Origin: Flagellimonas yonaguniensis | GTDB lineage: Bacteria > Bacteroidota > Bacteroidia > Flavobacteriales > Flavobacteriaceae | Length of the DNA: 64,000 bases | Assembly: GCF_029193885.1 (NCBI RefSeq) | Contig: NZ_JARFVB010000001.1 | Span: 868,001 to 932,000, forward strand | Direction of reading: 5' to 3' | Shown here: positions 1 through 8,374 of the stretch, piece by piece | Position numbering within the stretch: position 1 is the first letter of the stretch | Layout of the letters: each line of letters starts with the position of its first letter | The notes under the pieces: generated by a model | What the model was told of the DNA's origin: nothing | The model's input: only the letters and a program-made list of their open reading frames with translations | Databases searched by the model: none | Made by a program: the position numbers and the translations under genes

Positions 1-450
1 AAGGGCGAAAGTGCTTTTGATGTGGATATGGACCGAGCCATAGAGCTGATCATAGAAAAGCAAAAGGCCGATGCACCGATTGCTACCTACGAAGGAAAAG
101 ACGTTACCAAAGGTAAAGGTAGGTTCGGACCATTCATCAAATGGGACGGTATGTTCATTAATGTGAACAAGAAATATGATTTTGACAATCTTTCCGAAGG
201 GGATATCGCTGAATTGATCGAGGCCAAAAAGAAGAAAGAAGCAGAAAAGCTCATTCAGGAATGGCCCGAAGAAAAAATCAGGATAGAAAAAGCCCGTTGG
301 GGAAGACACAATATAATAAAAGGTAGGGTAAAGGTGGAGCTCTCCAAGGATGTGGATGCCACAAAGATCACTTTGGAAGAAGCACAGGCCCTACTGGAAA
401 AGAAATCACCAAAGAAAAAAGCCAAGACAAAAGCAAAAGCTAAGAAATAG
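1..450 (+). CDS. topA: DNA topoisomerase I, C-terminal part (5' end outside window)
   Basis: The frame is open through the left edge, so only the last 149 residues of topoisomerase I are present. Type IA topoisomerase relaxes negatively supercoiled DNA in the cytoplasm; the catalytic Tyr domain lies outside the window. What is visible is a topoisomerase C-terminal repeat (a glycine-rich KGRFGPFIKW stretch followed by an aromatic FINV strand, about residues 35-60 of the visible part), a charged helical segment, and a Lys/Ala-rich tail of the type that ends flavobacterial TopA proteins. The small membrane-protein gene starts one base after the stop. Identification rests on the repeat and the basic tail. 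Confidence 0.88.
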   Translation, partial: KGESAFDVDMDRAIELIIEKQKADAPIATYEGKDVTKGKGRFGPFIKWDGMFINVNKKYDFDNLSEGDIAELIEAKKKKEAEKLIQEWPEEKIRIEKARWGRHNIIKGRVKVELSKDVDATKITLEEAQALLEKKSPKKKAKTKAKAKK

Positions 451-451
451 T

Positions 452-616
452 ATGAATAAGGTAAGAATCATTGGACTACTAATCCTGTTAGCCGGAATTG
501 TTATTCGCCTTGTCCTTAAAAATGATACTATGGATTTTATTTCAGGACTCTTAGTTGGACTCGGAATAGGACTGATCATAGTTGGGAGAATCGGGGGAAT
601 AAGTATGAAGAAATAA
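452..616 (+). CDS. Small two-helix membrane protein, 54 aa
   Basis: A 54-residue protein starting at an ATG one base after the topA stop. It has two hydrophobic helices (about residues 6-20 and 28-48) separated by a short polar loop with Lys, Asn and Asp, and a short basic tail. No signal peptide cleavage motif or catalytic residue is seen. The spacing suggests cotranscription or translational coupling with topA. A longer reading of the same frame would begin inside topA and is rejected because of this well-placed ATG. The function is unknown to me. Confidence 0.6.
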   Translation: MNKVRIIGLLILLAGIVIRLVLKNDTMDFISGLLVGLGIGLIIVGRIGGISMKK

Positions 617-686
617 TATTCCTATTTTAGAATTGATTCAGATTTCGGAATTGAATCTAAACAATATCATAAAGTTCAAATAAAAG

Positions 687-1844
687 ATGGCATTTGATTT
701 TCTGGTTCCGGTAAAGGACAAGGTATTGGCACATTCCGAATTGTTGCCAGAACAAGCATTGGGAAAAAACGTCCACATGCATACGGAAAAGGATGGGCTT
801 CCAGTATTTGCCCATGCCGATGTAGCCATATTCGGTGTATTGGAATCCAGAAATGCTTTTGAGAAAAAACCGGAAAAATTGGATTTGGACGAAGTCCGAA
901 TCCAGTTGTACCGTTTAATGATGGGCAACTGGAACTCCACCATCATCGATATAGGTAATGTGGAGGAAGGAGATACCGTCGAGGACACCTATTTTGTGGT
1001 AAAGGAGATCGTGGCTGGACTACTCGAGGAAAATATCATACCCATAGTATTGGGTCTTACCCAGGACATTACTTTCCCTACCTATCGTGCTTTTGACAAA
1101 ATAAAGAATATGGTGAATCTTGTCTCCATCGATAGTCGTTTCGACTTTGGTGAGGACGATGAATTGATTTCGTCACATTCTTATATGAGTAAGATCATTA
1201 CCGATAAACCCAATAATCTCTTCAACTTTTCCAATATAGGATACCAAAGTTATTTCAATGCCCAAGAAGAAAAGGATTTGATGGAGCGTCTTTTTTTTGA
1301 TGCTTATCGATTGGGTGAGATAGCGGCCAACATAGAATTGGCGGAACCCGTATTGCGCAGTAGTGATATTGTAAGTTTGGATCTACGGGCAATCCGTGCC
1401 TGCGAAATGGGGATGTCGAGAAATTTTTCCCCCAACGGTTTTACAGGCAGGGAGATATGTGCCATTGCCCGTTATGCAGGTATTAGCGATAAAGTGTCCC
1501 TTTTTGGCATCTATGAAGGGGAAAACTCCCATCAGGCCTTTCAAATGATAGCACAGATCATTTGGTATTTTATAGAAGGACTGAGTTATAGAATAAAAGA
1601 ATACCCAAGCTCTAAGAGCGAAGACTTCACAAAGTTTACTGTACCCACGGACACGGAGGAATTGATCTTCTTTAAAAGCCATGTCACGGAAAGATGGTGG
1701 GTAGAAGTACCAACAATTTTAGCTGAACATACTAAAACAAATTCGGTGGCGTTATTACCTTGCACCGAAGAGGACTATTTGGATGCTTGCAACCAGAACA
1801 TTCCTGAAAGGTGGTTCAAAGCCTATAGAAAGGGCTTGAACTAA
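687..1844 (+). CDS. Ureohydrolase-fold (arginase/formimidoylglutamase-like) protein with degenerate metal site
   Basis: A 385-residue protein with the arginase/agmatinase/formimidoylglutamase fold. These enzymes normally bind two Mn ions through a GGDHS motif, a DAHxD motif and an SxDxD motif. Here the corresponding segments read GLTQD (about residues 123-127), DSRFD (149-153) and SLDLR (230-234), so several His and Asp ligands are missing while the fold-defining strands remain. It is therefore probably not a normal manganese hydrolase. I recall a homologue of this type near gldK in other Flavobacteriia, which would imply a conserved non-canonical role. Start is the ATG after an A-rich leader. 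gldK begins 123 bases downstream. Confidence 0.72.
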   Translation: MAFDFLVPVKDKVLAHSELLPEQALGKNVHMHTEKDGLPVFAHADVAIFGVLESRNAFEKKPEKLDLDEVRIQLYRLMMGNWNSTIIDIGNVEEGDTVEDTYFVVKEIVAGLLEENIIPIVLGLTQDITFPTYRAFDKIKNMVNLVSIDSRFDFGEDDELISSHSYMSKIITDKPNNLFNFSNIGYQSYFNAQEEKDLMERLFFDAYRLGEIAANIELAEPVLRSSDIVSLDLRAIRACEMGMSRNFSPNGFTGREICAIARYAGISDKVSLFGIYEGENSHQAFQMIAQIIWYFIEGLSYRIKEYPSSKSEDFTKFTVPTDTEELIFFKSHVTERWWVEVPTILAEHTKTNSVALLPCTEEDYLDACNQNIPERWFKAYRKGLN

Positions 1845-1967
1845 ATAAATTAAATTTTGATCATTAATTGTTTTTACACAATAATTCATTCAAAAATCAG
1901 TTTTGAGAGTAATGAATGTGTGTAGCACAGTTATTTAAATCTTGAATCGAACAATTTAACCTAAAGT

Positions 1968-3341
1968 ATGAGAAAGCTATTCTTTTCATCTCTAGCACTT
2001 GTTTTTTTGCTTACCAGTTGTGGCTCTAAATCAAGGTCAAAAGGTGAACTAGTTGGGGTCCAGGGAAAAAAATGGCATCCAGAAAAACCCTATGGAATGG
2101 AACTGATTCCCCAAGGCGCCTTTGTTATGGGTAAAGCCGAAGAGGATCAGGCAAAAGTATTGAACGCTCCCACAAGAACGGTTACCGTTCGTTCCTTTTA
2201 TATGGACGATACGGAGATCACCAATAGTGAGTACCGTCAGTTTGTGGAGTGGGTCAAGGATTCCATTGTAAGAACCAGATTGGCCATTTTGGCCGACGAG
2301 TTGGGCATAAGTCCAGAGGATGAAGGTATCGGCGAGTACGCCTTTAAGGATACCGATACCACTGAACTTTCCGTTTATGATAAGTACATGCTCGACAATT
2401 ATGCCGGTATGGGTGATAATTATTATGAAGGCAGGGCCTTGAACAAAGATGTTGACCTGGTATGGGACACTTCGGAATATCCAGATGAGTACTATGCCGA
2501 GGTAATGGACTCCATGTATCTTCCAGAAGAGGAGAGCTACAATGGATTGAGAAGCATCGATGTCACAAAAATCAAATACAAGTACAGCTGGATGGATATC
2601 GAAGCTGCTGCCAGAGCAAGATCGGGCAGTAGAAAAGACTTCATCAAACAAGAAGAACTGGAAATTTATCCAGATACCACTGTATGGATTCGAGATTTTG
2701 AATACAGCTACAACGAGCCAATGCACAACGATTACTTCTGGCACGATGCCTACAGCGACTATCCTGTGGTTGGAGTAAACTGGATGCAGGCCAAGGCTTT
2801 CTGTAACTGGAGAACAAAATTCAAGAACGACGATCAGAAAAGTCGTGGAAAACAATTTGTGAACCAGTTTAGGTTGCCGACCGAAGCAGAGTGGGAATAT
2901 GCTGCCAGAGGCGGAATTGAAGGAGGTACATATCCTTGGGGTGGTCCGTATGTGATCAGTGATACAGGATGTTTTATGGCCAACTTTAAACCGCAACGCG
3001 GGGATTACGCAGCCGATGCAGCTCTTTATACCGTAGAAGCAAAATCCTTTGAACCAAACGAGTACAACTTGTACAATATGGCAGGTAACGTTGCAGAATG
3101 GACCAACTCCAGCTTTGACGCAGGAGCATACGAATACCTATCCACGATGAACCCAAATATCGGTTCCCAGGACAATCAACGTAAAGTTATCCGTGGAGGT
3201 TCATGGAAAGATGTAGCCTACTTCCTTCAGGTAAGTACCAGGGATTACGAATATCAAGATTCCGCAAGAAGTTACATCGGATTCAGAACGGTACAGGATT
3301 ACATGGGTGAAGAAGAGGGCAACAGCAGCAGCGGACTATAA
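1968..3341 (+). CDS. gldK: Gliding motility / type IX secretion lipoprotein GldK
   Basis: A 457-residue outer-membrane lipoprotein of the type IX secretion system. The N-terminus is a lipoprotein signal (hydrophobic core, then LLTSC with the lipidated Cys near residue 18). The rest is a formylglycine-generating-enzyme/sulfatase-modifying-like domain: an early GxFxMG motif, NWMQAKAFCNWR, RLPTEAEWEYAARGG, MAGNVAEW and a final IRGGSWKD...IGFR block. In GldK/PorK this fold is structural and forms periplasmic rings with GldN. It is the first gene of gldKLMN, and the order matches the canonical locus. High certainty. Confidence 0.96.
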   Translation: MRKLFFSSLALVFLLTSCGSKSRSKGELVGVQGKKWHPEKPYGMELIPQGAFVMGKAEEDQAKVLNAPTRTVTVRSFYMDDTEITNSEYRQFVEWVKDSIVRTRLAILADELGISPEDEGIGEYAFKDTDTTELSVYDKYMLDNYAGMGDNYYEGRALNKDVDLVWDTSEYPDEYYAEVMDSMYLPEEESYNGLRSIDVTKIKYKYSWMDIEAAARARSGSRKDFIKQEELEIYPDTTVWIRDFEYSYNEPMHNDYFWHDAYSDYPVVGVNWMQAKAFCNWRTKFKNDDQKSRGKQFVNQFRLPTEAEWEYAARGGIEGGTYPWGGPYVISDTGCFMANFKPQRGDYAADAALYTVEAKSFEPNEYNLYNMAGNVAEWTNSSFDAGAYEYLSTMNPNIGSQDNQRKVIRGGSWKDVAYFLQVSTRDYEYQDSARSYIGFRTVQDYMGEEEGNSSSGL

Positions 3342-3429
3342 AAACAACACGAGAGAACATTATATAAATCACAAGTAAGAGTAGTAACCAAATACTTATT
3401 TTTTATATAACTTAATTAAAACTAGAATT

Positions 3430-4086
3430 ATGGCGCAGTCAAAATCAACAAAAAAGCTGTTTAACATGGCCTACGGGCTTGGAGCATCGGTAGTAATTAT
3501 TGGTGCATTGTTCAAGATCCTTCACTGGGAGTTCGGACCACTTACAGGTGGGCTTCTTCTTGCAGTTGGACTTATTACTGAAGCATTGATCTTTGCTATC
3601 TCTGCATTTGAACCAGTGGATGACGAATACGATTGGTCCTTGGTGTACCCAGAATTGGCCGGTGGTCAACAATCAGGTTCCAAAAAACAAGAAGCTAAAG
3701 ATGCCCAAGAAGCTGAGGGTCTTCTTTCCAAGAAATTGGACAACCTTCTTAAAGAAGCTAAAATCGATTCTGAGCTTTTCTCCAATTTGGGTGAAAGTAT
3801 CAAGAGTTTTGAAGGTGCCGCCAAGAATATCACTCCTACAACAGATGCTATCCAACACACTAAAAAATACTCTGAGGAATTGTCTCACGCTGCAGCTCAA
3901 ATGGAATCTTTGAACAGCTTGTACAAAGTACAGTTGGAAAGCGCTAGCAGACAAGCTTCCATCAACGAGGAGGTAGTTCAGAATGCAGGTGCATTGAAAG
4001 ACCAAATGGAGTCTTTGGCCACAAACCTATCTTCTTTGAATGGAGTATACGGTGGTATGCTTACAGCCATGGGTGGAAAAAACTAA
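3430..4086 (+). CDS. gldL: Type IX secretion motor protein GldL
   Basis: A 218-residue inner-membrane protein with two N-terminal transmembrane helices (about residues 14-32 and 38-60) and a long cytoplasmic, largely helical C-terminal region. GldL forms the proton-powered motor with GldM. A buried acidic residue, Glu51 in the second helix, lies where the functionally important glutamate of the family is expected. Two conserved loop features (HWEFGP between the helices, EPVDDEYDW after helix 2) support the call. It lies 88 bases after gldK and 67 before gldM, consistent with one operon. The start ATG gives the usual short basic N-terminus. Confidence 0.96.
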   Translation: MAQSKSTKKLFNMAYGLGASVVIIGALFKILHWEFGPLTGGLLLAVGLITEALIFAISAFEPVDDEYDWSLVYPELAGGQQSGSKKQEAKDAQEAEGLLSKKLDNLLKEAKIDSELFSNLGESIKSFEGAAKNITPTTDAIQHTKKYSEELSHAAAQMESLNSLYKVQLESASRQASINEEVVQNAGALKDQMESLATNLSSLNGVYGGMLTAMGGKN

Positions 4087-4153
4087 TTAGAGGTTTTTGA
4101 TCAACAGAAAACCAAACCAAATCAAATTAATTATTAAATCTAATTAGAAAAAC

Positions 4154-5734
4154 ATGGCAGGAGGAAAACAAACACCACGTCAGAAGATGATCAACCTTAT
4201 GTACTTGATCTTCATCGCGATGTTGGCCCTTAATATGAGCAAGGAAGTACTTGCCGCTTTCGGACTTATGAACGAAAAGTTGGAAACTTCCAATACAAAC
4301 ATGGACGCCAATAATGCCAGCTTCTTTGCAAGCTTGGAGACCAAAGCTTCTGAAAACTCAGAAGAGTATGGCGAACTTTACGAAGATGCTCAGAAGATCA
4401 AAGAACTTTCGGATAGCTACTACAGCTATTTGGAAGGATTGAAGAAAGAAATGACCGCAGACTTGGAAGATGACAAAGATTATGTGGTTATGGACAAGTC
4501 TGATTATTTGGACCAAAAATTCTTTCAGGGCGACAATTTGGGCCCAGAAGGTAAAAAATTCATGGATCAGATCAATAATTACCGTGAAGGTGTGGTCAAC
4601 GCTTTGCCGGAAGGCGAGTTCGAATCTTTGAAATCTGCAGTTAAAGCACGTTTTGCAACCAGTGATGGTAAAAAAGACGATGGCAAGGTTGAGAAAAGAG
4701 ATGGTACACGTCAAGATTGGATCAACTACCATTATGAAGGATTTCCTTTGGTAGCCTCTTTAACTAAGATGACCCAGTTACAGGCAGATATCAAAACTAC
4801 CGAGCAAGAGGTGTTGAAAACCCTTTTGGAAGGTGAGTTGACTGAAGCTGTTTCCTTGACCAACTTTGCAAGTTCATTGTCCGCTCCAAAAACGGCTTAC
4901 TATGCAGGAGAAAAATATGATGGTAAGGTTATTGTCAGCAAAACTGATAAGACTTCCACTCCAGTAAAAGCTGAATTGACTTTGGACGGAAGACCATTGA
5001 CAGAAGGTAAGGACTACGAATTGGAAGCAGGTGGTATCAAAATGTTGATCAGTGCCGGTACTCCAGGTGACCATACCATTAAAGGTACAATGACATTTAT
5101 GCAAGATGGTGAAGAGGTGCCAGTGGAAGTAAACAATACTTTTGCCACAATCTCTATGCCTAATGCAGCGGTTATTTCTGCCGATAAGATGAACGTGGTG
5201 TATCGTGGTGTTGCCAACCCAATGACCATCTCTATTCCTGGTATTCCAGACAACAAAGTATCTGCATCAGCTCCAGGTTTGAGCAGAAGAAGCGGAAGCC
5301 AGTATATTATGAATCCAGGTACAGGTAGGTCGGTTACCATTACAGCTTCAGGTACATTGCCTGATGGTAAAGGAATCCGTACTTCGTCTGAATTCCGTAT
5401 CAAGGATATTCCAAGACCGAGCGGTACTGTTCGTGGAGAGTCAGGTAGCATTAAAATGCCAAAGAACAATCTTGAGATTGCAACGGTAAGCGCTATGTTG
5501 GAAGACTTTGATTTTGACTTGAATCTTGCAGTAAGCCAGTTTAAGTTCAAAGTGCCGGGTCAACCTACAGTAGTTGTAAACGGAAACAAATTGGATAGCA
5601 GAGCTAAATCTGTATTGAAAAGAGCAGGTAGAGGTGAGTCTGTCCAGATATTCGATATCCAAGCTTACATCACAAACAACAAGAGCTACAAGTTGAAAAA
5701 AGTATCTCCTGTAGTGGTTGAGCTTACTAATTAA
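4154..5734 (+). CDS. gldM: Type IX secretion motor protein GldM
   Basis: A 526-residue protein with one N-terminal membrane helix (about residues 12-34) and a large periplasmic region that in the family forms a dimeric rod of consecutive domains. The helix inserts in the GldL pentamer, and rotation is thought to be transmitted through the rod to the GldK/GldN rings. The conserved start, with GGKQTPRQKMINLMYL and an ALNMSKEVL motif, is typical of GldM/PorM. The C-terminal third is rich in Gly/Pro/Ser beta-strand sequence. Length and order in the operon fit exactly. The gene ends 27 bases before the gldN ATG. Confidence 0.96.
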   Translation: MAGGKQTPRQKMINLMYLIFIAMLALNMSKEVLAAFGLMNEKLETSNTNMDANNASFFASLETKASENSEEYGELYEDAQKIKELSDSYYSYLEGLKKEMTADLEDDKDYVVMDKSDYLDQKFFQGDNLGPEGKKFMDQINNYREGVVNALPEGEFESLKSAVKARFATSDGKKDDGKVEKRDGTRQDWINYHYEGFPLVASLTKMTQLQADIKTTEQEVLKTLLEGELTEAVSLTNFASSLSAPKTAYYAGEKYDGKVIVSKTDKTSTPVKAELTLDGRPLTEGKDYELEAGGIKMLISAGTPGDHTIKGTMTFMQDGEEVPVEVNNTFATISMPNAAVISADKMNVVYRGVANPMTISIPGIPDNKVSASAPGLSRRSGSQYIMNPGTGRSVTITASGTLPDGKGIRTSSEFRIKDIPRPSGTVRGESGSIKMPKNNLEIATVSAMLEDFDFDLNLAVSQFKFKVPGQPTVVVNGNKLDSRAKSVLKRAGRGESVQIFDIQAYITNNKSYKLKKVSPVVVELTN

Positions 5735-5761
5735 GAAGTATAAAAAAGTATACAAGTGATC

Positions 5762-6664
5762 ATGAATTGGAAAAACGCATTGTTAATTGGATTGTTGGGC
5801 ATATTGCCAGTATCAATCATGGCGCAGGCAAATATTTTGAATGCCAAGTTGCCCGAAGATATAGGTAAGAAAACCCAAGCTCAGATAGAACATGATGCTG
5901 ATGAACCTTTGGAATACGGTTATGTGGATGATAGGGATATCCTTTGGTCCAAGACCGTATGGGAAATCATTGATCTTGACGAGCGAGTGAACTTTCCATT
6001 GTATTACCCAACCGATACCATAGGTATTGGAAAGGATAGGAGGTCACTGTACCACGTTTTGATGAAGAACATCAGAAATGGGAACCTTACCGAGGTTTAT
6101 ACAGATTCCTACTTTACCGAAAAGAGAAAGTTGGAAGACCTTTCGGCTACTTTGAGCAAAGTGGATACCACCGATTTAGGGTACGAGCAAGTAAATGCAG
6201 GTGAGCAGGTTTCCCCGGAGTTTATCAACAAAAGGGATCTTACCGCCGCCGATATTGAAGAGTTTCGTATCAAAGGAATCTGGTATTTTGACAAGCGCCA
6301 AGGTGAGCTCAAGTATCGCTTATTGGGTATTGCACCAGTTGCCCCCGACGTTAACTTCATCGATGATGAGTCAATCGACCCGGGACAGAACAAAGTGGAA
6401 TTGTTCTGGGTATGGTACCCTGCGGCAAGGCAGATTTTGCACGATGCCAAGGTGTACAACCAGCGTAACTCGGCAAGACCAATCTCCTTTGACATGTTGT
6501 TGAACGCGCGTCGATTCAACGGTGTGATCTACAAAGAGGAGAACGTTCACGAAGATCGTGAAATAAGCGATTACATTTTTGATAATGCATTGTTCCAGCT
6601 CTTGGAAGCTCAACGAATCAAAGAGCATATAAGAGACAGGGAGCAAGATATGTGGGCATATTAA
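5762..6664 (+). CDS. gldN: Gliding motility / type IX secretion protein GldN
   Basis: A 300-residue exported protein. I place the start at the ATG at 5762 rather than the upstream in-frame GTG (5756): this gives a clean signal peptide (MNWKN, a hydrophobic core, cleavage after a SIMAQA-like site). GldN/PorN binds GldK in the periplasmic ring of the type IX secretion system. The sequence has family-typical features: DDRDILWSKTVWEIIDLDERVN near residues 55-80, a WYFDKRQGELKYRLLGIAP block, and a C-terminal EREI..YIFDNALFQ...IREREQDMW-like tail. It is the last gene of gldKLMN and is followed by a strong terminator. Confidence 0.95.
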   Translation: MNWKNALLIGLLGILPVSIMAQANILNAKLPEDIGKKTQAQIEHDADEPLEYGYVDDRDILWSKTVWEIIDLDERVNFPLYYPTDTIGIGKDRRSLYHVLMKNIRNGNLTEVYTDSYFTEKRKLEDLSATLSKVDTTDLGYEQVNAGEQVSPEFINKRDLTAADIEEFRIKGIWYFDKRQGELKYRLLGIAPVAPDVNFIDDESIDPGQNKVELFWVWYPAARQILHDAKVYNQRNSARPISFDMLLNARRFNGVIYKEENVHEDREISDYIFDNALFQLLEAQRIKEHIRDREQDMWAY

Positions 6665-6769
6665 TGAAGCATGGTTTTTTCGACCCTTTCGTCGTGGAAA
6701 ACCAAAAGCTGAATTGATCCCGAAGAATTTCGGGATTCCACAAAAACATATTTCCAATTCAATATAGCA

Positions 6770-6798
6770 AAACGCCGCACCTAGTGCGGCGTTTTTTT
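6770..6798 (+). terminator. Rho-independent terminator of the gld operon
   Basis: An 11-bp perfect stem (AAACGCCGCAC at 6770-6780, GTGCGGCGTTT at 6784-6794) closes a 3-base loop and runs into a T tract. It lies 105 bases after the gldN stop and ends the gldKLMN transcript. Confidence 0.92.
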
Positions 6799-6842
6799 GC
6801 ATTAAACTAAAGCTTGAATGAACGAATGATCAATCAGATGTC

Positions 6843-6850
6843 TAATTTTG
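6843..6850 (+). promoter_or_regulatory. Bacteroidota-type -7 promoter element for the oxidoreductase gene
   Basis: TAATTTTG matches the TAnnTTTG -7 element recognised by the Bacteroidota housekeeping sigma factor. It ends five bases before the ATG at 6855, so the transcript would be leaderless or nearly so. No convincing TTTG -33 element is at optimal spacing, so confidence is moderate. Confidence 0.5.
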
Positions 6851-6854
6851 CAGT

Positions 6855-7910
6855 ATGTTGGATTATATAGTAGTAGGTCTTGGTTTGGCAGGGATTTCCT
6901 TTTGCGAGGTATTGGAGGAAGAAGGTAAATCCTTTAAAGTGATTACCGATGGGTCGCAACAAGCATCCCAAGTGGCAGGCGGCTTGTACAATCCCGTGAT
7001 CTTGAAACGGTTTACCATGGCTTGGAAAGCCAAACAGCAGTTGGAAGGAGCCAAGCCATTTTATCAAAGTTTAGAGAATAAATTGGGGTTGAAATTGGAT
7101 TATGAACTCCCCGTGTTCCGAAAATTTGCTTCGATTGAAGAACAGAACCTATGGTTTGAGGCTGCAGACCGTCCAGATTTGGATTATTTCCTGTCAACCA
7201 AATTGCTTTCGAACAAAAACCCTGCGATTGATGCACCACATGGCTTTGGGGAGGTAAAATATACAGGTAGAATAGATACAGGGACTTTGGTCCACTCTTA
7301 TAAAAATTATCTACAGCGTACAGATTTGCTTTTGGGAGAATCCCTTGATTTTGACGAATTGTCAATATCGACGGAAAGCATTGCTTACAAATCCATTACA
7401 GCTAAAAATATAGTTTTTGCCTGTGGATATGGTCTCAAGCAAAATCCGTATTTCGGGTATCTGCCCCTGAATGGGACCAAAGGGGAATTACTGGTTATCC
7501 ATGCACCTGATTACAAAGAGGAAAACGTCATCAAATCATCTGTTTTTACCATTCCTATGGCAAATGACAGGTATCTGGTTGGGGCAACCTATAAGTGGAA
7601 GGACAAGACCAATGAACCTACTGAAGCGTCCAAGAATGAACTCTTGGAAAAATTAAGGACCTTTCTAAAATGTGATTTCGAAGTTATGGACCACGTAGCA
7701 GGTATTCGACCAACCGTTGTTGACCGCCGACCTTTAGTAGGAAGGCATCCAGCGCATCAAAACTTATATGTGCTAAACGGATTTGGTTCCAGAGGAGTAC
7801 TGATCGGACCGTATGCTTCCAAGCAATTATTTGATCACATAGAAAAACAATCCGAGCTGGACCCAGAAATGGACATCCAACGATTTACCAAAAAATACTA
7901 TTTCAATTAA
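6855..7910 (+). CDS. FAD-dependent oxidoreductase, DAO/glycine-oxidase type
   Basis: A 351-residue cytosolic flavoprotein. The N-terminal Rossmann signature GLGLAG (G8, G10, G13) after a hydrophobic strand binds the FAD ADP moiety. A mid-protein AKNIVFACGYG strand and the C-terminal GIRPTVVDRRPLVGRHP plus NGFGSRGVLIGPYAS segments are the second FAD-binding region typical of D-amino-acid oxidase/glycine oxidase (DAO) family members. No signal peptide or membrane helix is present. The substrate cannot be read from sequence; an amino acid or amine is expected from the family. It is monocistronic between the gld terminator and a convergent DUF983 gene, whose end overlaps this stop codon by four bases. 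Confidence 0.82.
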   Translation: MLDYIVVGLGLAGISFCEVLEEEGKSFKVITDGSQQASQVAGGLYNPVILKRFTMAWKAKQQLEGAKPFYQSLENKLGLKLDYELPVFRKFASIEEQNLWFEAADRPDLDYFLSTKLLSNKNPAIDAPHGFGEVKYTGRIDTGTLVHSYKNYLQRTDLLLGESLDFDELSISTESIAYKSITAKNIVFACGYGLKQNPYFGYLPLNGTKGELLVIHAPDYKEENVIKSSVFTIPMANDRYLVGATYKWKDKTNEPTEASKNELLEKLRTFLKCDFEVMDHVAGIRPTVVDRRPLVGRHPAHQNLYVLNGFGSRGVLIGPYASKQLFDHIEKQSELDPEMDIQRFTKKYYFN

Positions 7911-8308
7911 CCCTTTACCGTTTCGTGCTTTTTCACCGAAGTAGGGTCGTACTTCACGAAAAAGTTGATCCAAATATTTCTGGACAGCCGTATGATGACG
8001 GGCATAAACACCACCAAAGTGCCCACGATGGCAATAAAAGTAGTCGGTAGCGAAGCACCAAGGAACAAAAACGAAATTACAAAAGCCGCAACCGCAAAGG
8101 CAATACCCACCGCATAGCTTACGTACATGGCCCCATAAAAAAACGATGGCTCAATCTTGTATTTTAAACCACAATGGGAACATCTCTCGTTCATGCTGAA
8201 AATTTTGGAAAGCACATAGGGATTGGATTTCTCATACATGCTCTCCTCTTGGCATCTTGGACAGTTTCCTGTTAAAATGCTGTACATTTTGGTTCCTTTT
8301 TTTAACAT
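7907..8308 (-). CDS. DUF983 membrane protein with zinc-ribbon N-terminus
   Basis: A 133-residue protein. The N-terminal part has two CxxC pairs (NCPRCQ and RCSHCG) about 27 residues apart, a probable zinc ribbon, followed by two strongly hydrophobic helices; the tail is cytoplasmic and basic. This is the DUF983 architecture; the family has no assigned biochemical role that I can state. I choose the ATG at 8308 over the in-frame ATG at 8344 because a TACTTTTG element lies between them (8325-8332, minus), so a transcript from that promoter could not contain the upstream start. The gene is convergent with the oxidoreductase and divergent from the ABC-F gene. Confidence 0.8.
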   Translation of the reverse strand: MLKKGTKMYSILTGNCPRCQEESMYEKSNPYVLSKIFSMNERCSHCGLKYKIEPSFFYGAMYVSYAVGIAFAVAAFVISFLFLGASLPTTFIAIVGTLVVFMPVIIRLSRNIWINFFVKYDPTSVKKHETVKG

Positions 8309-8324
8309 TTGCAGGGCTTTTATG

Positions 8325-8332
8325 CAAAAGTA
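8325..8332 (-). promoter_or_regulatory. Candidate -7 element for the DUF983 gene
   Basis: On the minus strand TACTTTTG matches TAnnTTTG and is followed by CA, as at several starts in this window. The predicted start of transcription is about 8318, ten bases before the ATG at 8308. The -33 element is weak. Confidence 0.45.
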
Positions 8333-8374
8333 TAAATTCGCCAACTAAAGTTTTGTAATTAAGGTCACATAAAA

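Noticed and set aside
2049-2996. 315-residue open frame antisense to gldK
   Set aside because: Composition lacks any domain or signal; gldK on the other strand has clear family motifs over the whole stretch.
5756-5761. GTG start for gldN two codons upstream
   Set aside because: The ATG at 5762 gives a standard signal peptide; the GTG adds only two residues.
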